The notes under the pieces were generated by a model that was given only the letters and a program-made list of their open reading frames with translations, was not told the origin of the DNA and ran no database searches. Below, piece by piece: positions 1 to 6,953 of a stretch of DNA of 26,244 nucleotides. Source of the DNA: an uncultured Lachnospiraceae bacterium (lineage in GTDB: Bacteria; Bacillota; Clostridia; Lachnospirales; Lachnospiraceae); assembly GCA_910588825.1 (NCBI GenBank), contig CAJURF010000050.1, positions 1 through 26,244 on the forward strand. Reading direction: 5' to 3'. Both the position numbers and the translations under genes were made by a program. Every line of letters begins with the position of its first letter. Position 1 is the stretch's first letter.

Positions 1-246
1 GATTTCCTATGATTTACACAAACTTTGTGTCCAGTTTTATGGGTACATTTTAATATAAAGTATGCCATATTTTTATTATAATACTATAACTTGCACAATT
101 TGCCAACATGAAAAATTTGTGTATGGTATTAACGAGTCATGTAAAATAGAAGATTAGCAATATGTGGTCTAGCTGCGAAAAACTTATATTGCAGGATGCA
201 CTTCTTTCCAAAATACAGGCATAATACCTTGAGCGTGTATTATAAA
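1..246. other. Intergenic stretch without a recognised gene
   Basis: AT-rich sequence before the end of the glycosyltransferase gene. A TATAAT sits at 77-82, but I find no convincing -35 partner on either strand. There is no coding sequence of useful length and no clear T-tailed hairpin ending the glycosyltransferase transcript. Confidence 0.5.
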
Positions 247-1323
247 TCATAACTCTCCATTCATCTGCATCAATCTTTCCCTGGCCTTTGCATACCCCTG
301 TTCTGCCGCCTCCTGATAATATTTTCTGGCTTTTTCCACACTGCCGCTGACTTCATACCAGGTTCCCAGATTATAGGCGGCTTTATAAGTTCCAACGCCC
401 ATATCTTCTTCATCTTTTGTATTTTCCCCTATTTCCAGACAGCGCAGATAGGATTGTTCTATTTTGGGGAGATATTGGATGTAACGGGCTGTGTCGGATA
501 AGATCAGCTGCATATAGAAGACCCCACAGAAAAAATGAAAGGAAGCATAGTCTTTTAGAGCAGTTTCTTCCTGTTTGATGATTTCCAGAATTTCTGCGAA
601 TTTTTTATGGGTCATCAGGCTAAAGAGGTATCCGACTACGCCTTTTGCCCGGTAAGAGGCTGTTGGGGGAACCTGGCTGTAGAATTCCCGAAAGGTCTTT
701 AGTGCTTTTTCTTCGTCTTTCAGAGTTTGGTAGGAGCCTGCTATTTTGTACAGAAGGTAGGGATTGTGAGGCTGTTTTTGTAATTCCTGAAGCATGTAGG
801 GCAGGTTTCTCTTTTCTTTTTTTCCTGTATGCAGATACCCGTCGTGTTCTACTAAAATAGGAAGAAGAACACAGGGCAGGCTGCTGTCTGCCTGTTCGTG
901 GATTTTTCCTGTGAATTTCACTCCTTTGGGGAGGAGACGAATGGTTTTTGACTGGTTGTATGATTTTTCGCCTTCATCCATGTACACATTGCGGATATAA
1001 ATGCTGCCCAGGCGGGGTTCGGATTCCAGGAACGGGGCGATATCTTCTCTGGTTCCTGATGAGATGTATTCGTCTGCGTCCAGTATCAGGTTCCAGTCGG
1101 CGTCTGAATGGGAGAGGGCATAGTTTCTGGCGTCTGCGAAATCATTTTTCCATGTATAGGTGTACACGTCAGCCCCTGAGGCGCGTGCAATGTCCAAGGT
1201 GCGGTCCTGGGAACCTGTGTCTACAATGATTATTTTGTCTACAATGCCTTTTACGCTGTCCAGGCAGCGTTTCAGACAGCGTTCTTCGTTTTTTACGATC
1301 ATAACTAATGCTATTGTTTTCAT
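247..1323 (-). CDS. Family 2 glycosyltransferase with C-terminal TPR-like repeats
   Basis: A cytoplasmic GT-A fold glycosyltransferase that should transfer a sugar from a nucleotide-sugar donor; acceptor unknown. The N-terminal ~170 residues carry the family signatures: KNEE at 11-14, VDTGSQD at 34-40, the metal-binding DADE at 82-85, and TGKIHEQ at 138-144. The C-terminal half is helical with TPR/Sel1-like units near 188-221 and 309-345. This layout resembles SunS-type and other TPR-linked GT2 enzymes that modify peptides or proteins. There is no signal peptide or membrane segment. The 358-aa length suits the family. The start is the first ATG, with a weak AGAAG-type ribosome site. It stands alone, divergent from the next gene, with its own promoter at 1374-1403. 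The GT2 call is firm; the substrate cannot be deduced. Confidence 0.88.
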   Translation of the reverse strand: MKTIALVMIVKNEERCLKRCLDSVKGIVDKIIIVDTGSQDRTLDIARASGADVYTYTWKNDFADARNYALSHSDADWNLILDADEYISSGTREDIAPFLESEPRLGSIYIRNVYMDEGEKSYNQSKTIRLLPKGVKFTGKIHEQADSSLPCVLLPILVEHDGYLHTGKKEKRNLPYMLQELQKQPHNPYLLYKIAGSYQTLKDEEKALKTFREFYSQVPPTASYRAKGVVGYLFSLMTHKKFAEILEIIKQEETALKDYASFHFFCGVFYMQLILSDTARYIQYLPKIEQSYLRCLEIGENTKDEEDMGVGTYKAAYNLGTWYEVSGSVEKARKYYQEAAEQGYAKARERLMQMNGEL

Positions 1324-1373
1324 ATCTTCTTCTTTCTTTTGATTTGTGATTTTTGAAATCCTAAGTGAGTATC

Positions 1374-1403
1374 ATTATATCAACAAAGATATAAGATTGT
1401 AAA
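1374..1403 (-). promoter_or_regulatory. SigA-type promoter of the glycosyltransferase gene
   Basis: Read on the minus strand: TTTACA (1398-1403), an 18-nt spacer, then TATAAT (1374-1379). This is 5/6 and 6/6 to consensus and lies about 50 nt upstream of the start codon. Confidence 0.7.
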
Positions 1404-1472
1404 GTATCGGGCAGTTACCTGCAGACGGCAGCAGTCATATAATAAAATAGCACATTGATAATTCAACAGGAC

Positions 1473-1501
1473 TTTACACATTTCGTCTTTGCCGCTATAA
1501 T
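1473..1501 (+). promoter_or_regulatory. SigA-type promoter of the 67-aa gene
   Basis: TTTACA (1473-1478), 17-nt spacer, TATAAT (1496-1501). Because it ends at 1501, translation must start downstream. That decides for the ATG at 1539 over the longer in-frame ATG at 1455. Confidence 0.75.
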
Positions 1502-1538
1502 GATTGTAGAAAAAGCAATGGAAGAGGCGGTGATTTGG

Positions 1539-1742
1539 ATGGAGGTATTAGAAACGAGCAAAGAGGAAATCATGAAGAACGCCATGGATGATTTTAGTGA
1601 AATACAGGAGTACATGGTATTGGCAAAAAAAGAAAACGCTAAGGAAACATATGCTAAACTAAAGAAAAAATATATTTATATAAAGGCATTATTGAATAGT
1701 CTGGGTGTAACTCTTACAGAGATTGATGAAATAAAAGAGTGA
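1539..1742 (+). CDS. Small hypothetical protein (67 aa)
   Basis: I do not recognise this family. The protein is highly charged and predicted mostly helical, with Lys/Glu-rich stretches such as AKKENAKETY and a C-terminal half resembling an amphipathic helix pair. There is no Cys, signal peptide or membrane segment. The reading frame is open from 1455, but I choose the ATG at 1539: it has a GAGGCGG ribosome site 8 nt upstream, and a good promoter ends at 1501, inside the longer version. It lies directly upstream of the 164-bp palindromic repeat. It could be a small coiled-coil or regulatory protein; no function is claimed. Confidence 0.6.
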   Translation: MEVLETSKEEIMKNAMDDFSEIQEYMVLAKKENAKETYAKLKKKYIYIKALLNSLGVTLTEIDEIKE

Positions 1743-1756
1743 ATCATTTTTTGAAC

Positions 1757-1920
1757 TAGAGCGTGTTTGAAAATTCATTCACGCCACCCGCACGCCCCAC
1801 TTTGCGGCAGATTTGTTCCTTATTCGGTTGCTGTAGCCCGCTACAGCGCCCTCATGCGGAACAAATCTCCCACAAACTGTGACGCACGGTTGACATAAAG
1901 CAATTTTCAAACACGCTCTA
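1757..1920. repeat. MITE-like 164-bp nested palindromic element
   Basis: The ends are perfect 19-bp inverted repeats (1757-1775 and 1902-1920), beginning TAGAGCGTGTTTGAAAATT. Inside are a second perfect 11-bp inverted pair (1809-1819 and 1858-1868) and a central 7-bp hairpin, GCTGTAG/CTACAGC (1830-1836 and 1841-1847). The whole element can fold into one long imperfect cruciform. It is non-coding. It fills the gap between the 67-aa gene and the PilZ gene. A 32-bp derivative with the same ends lies at 11755-11786, which shows it is a dispersed family. Flanking target-site duplication is not evident. Confidence 0.85.
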
Positions 1921-1952
1921 AGGAGCTGTTAGAAATAATGATTAAGCGGAAG

Positions 1953-1993
1953 GTGTAAAGTCTTGTTGAGTTATCAAAGATTTTACACTTTTT
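1953..1993 (+). terminator. Possible weak Rho-independent terminator
   Basis: A 12-bp AT-rich stem (1953-1964 with 1977-1988, one G-T pair), a 12-nt loop, and five Ts right after. It could end transcripts from the 67-aa gene, or be a leader hairpin of the PilZ gene. The rest of 1921-2093 holds no other feature I can support. Confidence 0.35.
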
Positions 1994-2093
1994 ATTGTGA
2001 TATTCTCTTTCTCTATTGCGCCAGAACACATTTTAGTGGTATAGTTGGATTATTCTTAAAGTATTTTTAGATTATTTTGGGAGGGGGTAAATT

Positions 2094-2729
2094 GTGAACA
2101 AATTAAACAACTGTTACAAGGCAAGCGTGTGCGATTTGGAAGATCAATTTATATGCGATGTGGACGTGGAGACCAGCGCTAATTTTATTACTCTTATTTT
2201 TCCGGAAGGTATTGAGAAAGGGTCTTGGGAGGAGGGGCTGAACATTACCTTTTTTGATGACTTGAAAGGTCTGGTTACTTATAAGTGCAGGCTGGAGAGG
2301 TATACCAGGCGGGAGAAGAGGATGGCGGCCAACTGTATTCTCGGCAGGGAGCAGAGGGCGGTACAGCGGCGCAATGATATGAAAATCCGCCAGAATATAA
2401 CGATTTCCATTGAGACGAAGGATGAGTCAGGCAAAGAGGTAACTGTTGAGGGGGTTATTAAGGATATCAGTGCAGGGGGAATTTTGTTCACCTCGGACCA
2501 TCCTTTTGAGATGGATCAGATTCTTTCTTTTAACTTTGATAAAACAGACGAACCCATTCATCTTGAGTGTCAGGTGATTCGGATTCAGCCCTTTAAGATT
2601 ATGGTTTACGGTGAGGAGGAAGAAAAGACGGGTTATGGATGCAGATTTATCAATCTTCATAATTCTACGGAATCTGTGATTCGTTCTTATGTTTTCAGGC
2701 AGGATTTATTGATGCGCAGAAAGAAATGA
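2094..2729 (+). CDS. PilZ-domain protein (probable c-di-GMP receptor)
   Basis: A soluble 211-aa protein. Residues 1-85 form a YcgR-like N-terminal beta domain. Residues 91-205 form a PilZ domain with QRRNDMK (91-97) in the RxxxR position, DISAGG (124-129) matching the D/N-x-S-x-x-G motif, and GCRF (182-185) near the end of the barrel. PilZ proteins of this layout bind cyclic di-GMP and tune motility, adhesion or exopolysaccharide. No flagellar or secretion genes lie nearby to say which. The start is GTG at 2094, chosen for the GGGAGGGGG ribosome site 6-8 nt upstream. Oddity: the second Arg of RxxxR is Lys (K97). A 17-residue open tail also follows in the +1 frame after the stop. Confidence 0.85.
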   Translation: MNKLNNCYKASVCDLEDQFICDVDVETSANFITLIFPEGIEKGSWEEGLNITFFDDLKGLVTYKCRLERYTRREKRMAANCILGREQRAVQRRNDMKIRQNITISIETKDESGKEVTVEGVIKDISAGGILFTSDHPFEMDQILSFNFDKTDEPIHLECQVIRIQPFKIMVYGEEEEKTGYGCRFINLHNSTESVIRSYVFRQDLLMRRKK

Positions 2730-2795
2730 TATTACCTATGAGGGAGACCATGATGAGTTTATGAAATCTTTGAAAGAATAACCAAAATTAGTATC

Positions 2796-2824
2796 TTGAC
2801 AATTCTTCATGGTTTTATTATAAT
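2796..2824 (+). promoter_or_regulatory. Consensus SigA promoter of the 45-aa gene
   Basis: TTGACA (2796-2801), exactly 17 nt, TATAAT (2819-2824): 12/12 match to the housekeeping consensus. The start codon is 44 nt downstream of the -10. Confidence 0.88.
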
Positions 2825-2868
2825 GATGTCAGTTAATTTTAGAAATTCATTTTAACGAGGTGTTTTGT

Positions 2869-3006
2869 ATGTCAGCGAAAGATACAATGAATACATGTGT
2901 GAAAACAAATACATATGGTTCTTTTGGTTACTGGTACTTTTATTATGTACCAGCTTTTGTGATGCACAAAACATTGGAAAGACTGAAGCCAATCTATCAC
3001 GGATAA
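2869..3006 (+). CDS. 45-aa aromatic-rich small protein
   Basis: An unrecognised mini-gene supported by context: a perfect -10/-35 promoter upstream, a GAGG ribosome site 8 nt before the ATG, and a hairpin-plus-T-run terminator downstream. The peptide has a polar N-terminal part with one Cys (C10), then a strikingly aromatic core. Nine of the residues 16-30 are Tyr, Trp or Phe (for example GYWYFYYVPAF). A basic tail follows (KTLERLKPIYHG). The core is too polar for a clear transmembrane helix but could sit at a membrane surface. It could be a small membrane-associated protein, a signalling peptide or a peptide precursor. No processing or modification enzyme lies next to it. Confidence 0.6.
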   Translation: MSAKDTMNTCVKTNTYGSFGYWYFYYVPAFVMHKTLERLKPIYHG

Positions 3007-3064
3007 CCATAAATAAATGAGCCATTATGGAAAGATTTTATTTATCATTGAGAGATTGAGATGG

Positions 3065-3102
3065 AAGACCGATGTTTGCTTGTGCAGGCATTGGTCTTTT
3101 TT
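3065..3102 (+). terminator. Rho-independent terminator after the 45-aa gene
   Basis: A 10-bp stem (3065-3074 with 3089-3098, one wobble pair), a 14-nt loop, then a six-T run (3097-3102). It separates the mini-gene from the aldolase gene downstream. Confidence 0.7.
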
Positions 3103-3149
3103 GTCGTACAGGAACAGGCCAAAACATCTGATAGAGAAAGGAGACTATT

Positions 3150-4094
3150 ATGGACGGGCTGCAGATTTTTGATTGTACTTTGAGAGACGGGGGACTTACG
3201 AATAATTTCTTCTTTGAGGATTCTTTTGTAAGAGATTTGTATCAGGCGAATGTGGAGGCGGGAGTGGCTTATATGGAGATGGGATACCGAGCTTCCAGAG
3301 ATATTTTTGATGAAAAAGAGTTTGGAAAGTGGAAGTTTTGTGATGAGGAAGCCATCCGTGAGATTGTGGGTGATCATCCGGAACATATAAAATTGGCAGT
3401 GATGGCGGATATTGGAAGGACGGATTACAGGAGGGACATTCTACCCAAAAAGGACAGTGTCCTGGATATGATTCGGATAGCCACGTATTCTCACACTATT
3501 GGGGAGGCGCTGGATGCTGTGGAACATTGTCATGGCCTTGGCTATGAGACAACGGTGAATATTATGGCAGTTTCCAATGATACCGAGGAAACTATTGCTG
3601 AGGTTTTGGAAAAGCTGGCCAAGAGCAGTGTGGATGTGATTTACCTGGTGGATAGTTTTGGTTCGTTTTACCCCCATCAGGCGGCTCATCTCATGGAGCA
3701 GTATGCAAAGGCCGCTTTTCCCAAAGGAAAACGGGTGGGGATTCATGCTCATAATAATCAGCAGCTGGCGTTTGCCAATACCATTGAATGTGTGAAAAGC
3801 GGAGCCTCTTTTCTGGATGTGACGGTGAATGGTCTGGGGAGAGGGGCGGGAAACTGTGCCGCAGAGCTTTTGGCTGGATATTTGATGGGCCAGGGAGCAG
3901 ACTGCAGTGAGGAACCATTTATACAGTTTATTGAAAAACATGTGCTGGCACTGAAGAAAAAAGGGGTAGTCTGGGGGTACGATATTCCTTACCTGCTCAC
4001 CGGACAGAAGAATAAACATCCCTCTAAGGCCATTGAGTTTATCAAGGAACAGCGTACCCAATATACAGATTTTCTGCGGGAGCTTGCGGGGTAA
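3150..4094 (+). CDS. DRE-TIM metallolyase, HMGL/4-hydroxy-2-oxovalerate aldolase-like
   Basis: A 314-aa TIM-barrel enzyme of the HMG-CoA lyase-like superfamily. Members use a divalent metal to cleave or form C-C bonds next to a carboxylate. Visible signatures are the DRE motif DCTLRDGG (8-15, with R12 and D13), the VDSFGSF strand (167-173), the metal-binding HxH in HAHNN (199-203), and the glycine loop GLGRGAGN (228-235). The sequence most resembles the aldolase branch (MhpE-like) rather than isopropylmalate synthases, since it lacks their C-terminal regulatory domain. The start has an AAAGGAG ribosome site. There is no partner acetaldehyde dehydrogenase nearby, so the classic meta-cleavage pathway role is not supported. 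It may act on a sugar-acid or surface-polysaccharide precursor, but the substrate is unknown. Confidence 0.82.
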   Translation: MDGLQIFDCTLRDGGLTNNFFFEDSFVRDLYQANVEAGVAYMEMGYRASRDIFDEKEFGKWKFCDEEAIREIVGDHPEHIKLAVMADIGRTDYRRDILPKKDSVLDMIRIATYSHTIGEALDAVEHCHGLGYETTVNIMAVSNDTEETIAEVLEKLAKSSVDVIYLVDSFGSFYPHQAAHLMEQYAKAAFPKGKRVGIHAHNNQQLAFANTIECVKSGASFLDVTVNGLGRGAGNCAAELLAGYLMGQGADCSEEPFIQFIEKHVLALKKKGVVWGYDIPYLLTGQKNKHPSKAIEFIKEQRTQYTDFLRELAG

Positions 4095-4095
4095 G

Positions 4096-4140
4096 ACTGC
4101 TGCTGTGTATTCTTTTACAGGGTCGGATTGCCGCAGCAGT
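4096..4140. terminator. Hairpin between convergent genes, possible terminator
   Basis: A perfect 8-bp inverted repeat, ACTGCTGC/GCAGCAGT (4096-4103 and 4133-4140), with a 29-nt loop between the convergent aldolase and GTPase genes. Neither strand has a T-run after it, so an intrinsic terminator is only a guess. Confidence 0.3.
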
Positions 4141-4173
4141 GGGGTTAGCGGGCATTCTGAACAGGTTATTTAT

Positions 4174-6924
4174 TTACAGTTTCTTACCCAGGCGGATGTC
4201 TTCCATGGTGTCTGCCAGGTCGTCATCCAGGTAATTGAACAGGTAGTTTTTGCTGTTTTTTCTTCTGCTCAGATATTCTCTGCGGATCTGACCGGCTGTC
4301 AGGCTGATTTCTTCTTTCAGTTCTCTGGCTGAGAGGAGCTGGCAGCCCTGGCCCTGGATGATGATTTGTTCCAGGGCATCTGAGGTGGCTACTGTTACCT
4401 GATATTTTCCGCTCATTTTATGAGCTGTTTTTTCGATATACTGGTCTGCTGTCTCTGCTTCTTTTGTGTAGACTACGTGAATATTGTGGTATTTGAATAT
4501 TTCTCTGGTGTTTCCCTCTACTTTGTAGGCGTCGAATACCAGAATCAGATTGCATTCTTTATAGCCCTGATAATTGCTCAGGATGTCCATTAATTTGTCC
4601 CGGGCCGCGCCCAGGTCTGTCTCTGCCAGGTCTTTTAATTCTTCCCAGGCGAAGATAATATTGTACCCGTCTACCAGCAGATAAGAGTCTTTTTCCTGCT
4701 TCTGCTGTTTAAACTGGTTTTTGTGCAGGGGGGCCTCATGGCGGGAGGGGGCAGGTTTGGGTTCCCGGTAATCCTGGGAGGGGAGCTTTCTCTTTATGGG
4801 GCCGTAGGTCCGCTGGAAGATTTCTTCCAGTTCTTTGTCCAGTATCAGGGAACTTGTCTGCGGGGCTGAGGACTCTGCTGTGGTGTCTTTTGATTCTTTA
4901 CTGGGAGTTTCTCTGGGCAGGCAGCTTTCCAGGTGCATATAATCTTCCACTTTGTCCCAGGTTACGAGAAATCCAGAACCGTGGCTGCAGAATACGGAGC
5001 CTGTAGGGTTGTCCGGGTCCAACTCGGAATCGTAACAGAAAGATTCAATGATTTCTTCGGCGTTGTGGCAGGGCTGGTAACCTCCCCAGGTACAGTACAG
5101 TCTGCCCCGGCCCTTAGTATAGGAAGCAACCTGTGTCTGATAGTCCTGTACGGAAGATACCGGAACACTGCCGGAGAGTACATGCAGCTCATGTTCGATT
5201 AAGGGCGGCTGGAAATTCCCGCCCATTCTCTGGATATCTGACATGGCCCGTCCGATGTTTTCCTCGGGCACTTCCAGCCGGAAGGTGTACCAGGGTTCCA
5301 GGAGAATGCTCTGGGCTTTTTTCAGTCCCTGGCGGACAGCCCGGTAAGTAGCTTCCCGGAAATCCCCGCCTTCTGTGTGTTTCAGGTGGGCTTTTCCTGC
5401 TGTCAGGGTGATTTTCATATCTGTTATGGGTGAGCCTGTGAGAACACCGGGATGTTCCCGTTCCTGCAGATGGGTAAGGATCAGGCGCTGCCAGTTCTTG
5501 TCCAGGTCATCTTCGCTCACATGGGCAGCGAATGTCAGTCCGCTTCCCATTTCTCCTGGTTCAAGCAGCAGGTGGACTTCAGCGTAATGGCGCAGAGGTT
5601 CAAAATGTCCCACACCCTCCACAGGTTCCAGGATGGTTTCTCTGTAGAGAATACTGCCGGAGCCGAATTCTACAGGAACCTGGAAGCGTTCCTGAATGAG
5701 GCTTTTCAAAATTTCAATCTGAACCTCCCCCATTACCTGGGCATGAATTTCCTGGAGTTTCTGATTCCAGACGATGTGCAGCTGTGGGTCTTCTTCCTCC
5801 AGTCTGCGGAGATTTCCCAGCATTTCGTGGACATTACAGGAAGAGGGAAGCTGAATCTGGTAAGTGAGCGCAGGCTGCAGGATGGGTTTGGGTGATTTGG
5901 ATTCCCGGCCTAATCCTTCTCCGGGGAAAGTCCGGGTGAGTCCTGTCACGGCACATATGGTTCCCGCTTCTGCTTTTGGTATAGTTTCATAACGGCTGCC
6001 TGAGTAAAGTCTTATCTGATTTACCTTTTCCGCCCAGATTTCCTGCTGGTTTTCTTCACCGCCCGAGAGGGAAAGGCTTTTATTGGTCAGGATATCTTTG
6101 GTCTGGAGGGCCCCTCCGGTTATTTTCATGTAAGTCAGCCGGTTTCCCTGGTCATCCCGGGCGATTTTGAAAATTCTTGCTCCAAATTCTTCCGGGTAAT
6201 CTGCAGGGCGGGTGTATTGTTCCAGACCGTTTAGAAGATTTTCAATTCCTTCTAATTTTAAGGCACTTCCAAAATAGCAGGGGAATGCCTTTCTGGAGGA
6301 TGTCAGGCGGATGAAATCTTCCTGGTCCAGCTTTTCTTTATCCAGGTACTTTTCCATAGCCGCTTCATCGCAGGTGGCCAGATTTTCCATGATGTTTTCA
6401 GGTGTGTCTGTGAAGTCAATGCAGTTTCCATCCAGTTTTTGCTTCAGCTGTTCCATAATCTGAGACAAATCGGTTCCCGGCTGGTCCATTTTGTTGATGA
6501 ATAAAAATGTGGGGATGCGGTAGCTTTCTAAAAGTTTCCACAGGGTCCGGGTATGTCCTTGTATGCCGTCAGCGCCGCCTATTACCAGGATACCGTAATC
6601 CAGCACCTGCAGCGTCCGCTCCATTTCTGCTGAGAAATCTACGTGTCCCGGGGTGTCCAGCACAGTGATGGCCAGATTTCCAATATTCAGCCGGGCCTGC
6701 TTGGAAAAGATTGTGATTCCTCTGGCTTTTTCTAATTCATGGGTATCCAGAAAGGCATCCTGATTGTCTACCCTCCCTAATTTGCGGATTTCTCCGCTTA
6801 GGTAGAGCATTCCCTCGGAGAGGGTTGTTTTTCCTGCGTCTACGTGAGCCAGAATACCGATGGTAATATGTTTTAATGGTTTTTCGTTTAATTTATCTAT
6901 TCTATTTTCAGACGTATCTTCCAT
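4174..6924 (-). CDS. TetM/EF-G-like translational GTPase fused to a NYN (YacP/Rae1-like) nuclease domain
   Basis: A 916-aa fusion; TetM-type proteins are about 640 aa. Residues 15-240 are the G domain with all motifs: AHVDAGKTT (26-34), RGIT (68-71), DTPGH (90-94), NKMD (144-147) and GSAL (219-222). EF-G-like domains II-V follow to about 665. Domain IV carries GKAHLKHTEGGDFR (510-523) where TetM has its YSPVS tip. A charged linker (about 670-745) leads to a NYN/PIN-like domain (748-890) with VDGYN (751-755), VFDAY (796-800), ETADQY (824-829) and ATSDA (846-850). The acidic residues expected for metal-dependent RNase activity are present. The YacP family includes B. subtilis Rae1, which cleaves mRNA in the ribosomal A site. 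I infer a ribosome-acting factor that couples GTP hydrolysis to RNA cleavage. Classical tetracycline resistance is uncertain. AAAGGGG ribosome site; 29 nt after the broken AlbA_2 gene. Confidence 0.85.
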   Translation of the reverse strand: MEDTSENRIDKLNEKPLKHITIGILAHVDAGKTTLSEGMLYLSGEIRKLGRVDNQDAFLDTHELEKARGITIFSKQARLNIGNLAITVLDTPGHVDFSAEMERTLQVLDYGILVIGGADGIQGHTRTLWKLLESYRIPTFLFINKMDQPGTDLSQIMEQLKQKLDGNCIDFTDTPENIMENLATCDEAAMEKYLDKEKLDQEDFIRLTSSRKAFPCYFGSALKLEGIENLLNGLEQYTRPADYPEEFGARIFKIARDDQGNRLTYMKITGGALQTKDILTNKSLSLSGGEENQQEIWAEKVNQIRLYSGSRYETIPKAEAGTICAVTGLTRTFPGEGLGRESKSPKPILQPALTYQIQLPSSCNVHEMLGNLRRLEEEDPQLHIVWNQKLQEIHAQVMGEVQIEILKSLIQERFQVPVEFGSGSILYRETILEPVEGVGHFEPLRHYAEVHLLLEPGEMGSGLTFAAHVSEDDLDKNWQRLILTHLQEREHPGVLTGSPITDMKITLTAGKAHLKHTEGGDFREATYRAVRQGLKKAQSILLEPWYTFRLEVPEENIGRAMSDIQRMGGNFQPPLIEHELHVLSGSVPVSSVQDYQTQVASYTKGRGRLYCTWGGYQPCHNAEEIIESFCYDSELDPDNPTGSVFCSHGSGFLVTWDKVEDYMHLESCLPRETPSKESKDTTAESSAPQTSSLILDKELEEIFQRTYGPIKRKLPSQDYREPKPAPSRHEAPLHKNQFKQQKQEKDSYLLVDGYNIIFAWEELKDLAETDLGAARDKLMDILSNYQGYKECNLILVFDAYKVEGNTREIFKYHNIHVVYTKEAETADQYIEKTAHKMSGKYQVTVATSDALEQIIIQGQGCQLLSARELKEEISLTAGQIRREYLSRRKNSKNYLFNYLDDDLADTMEDIRLGKKL

Positions 6925-6953
6925 AGAAAATACCCCTTTCTAATCTATAATAA

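Noticed and set aside
2045..2073. Promoter TTGGAT-17-TAGATT before the PilZ gene
   Set aside because: Matches to consensus are only moderate in both boxes, so I do not list it as a feature; it remains the best candidate in the gap.
3441..4061. 206-codon antisense frame inside the aldolase gene
   Set aside because: The plus-strand frame has clear DRE-TIM motifs; the antisense product is Cys/His/Leu-rich without domains or a ribosome site.
5452..5895. 147-codon plus-strand frame inside the GTPase-NYN gene
   Set aside because: Shadow of the conserved minus-strand translational GTPase, domains III-IV; no expression signals.
4174..6924. Plain tetracycline resistance gene tet(M)-like
   Set aside because: The domain IV tip motif YSPVS is absent and a nuclease domain is fused on, so a simple resistance call is not supported from sequence alone.
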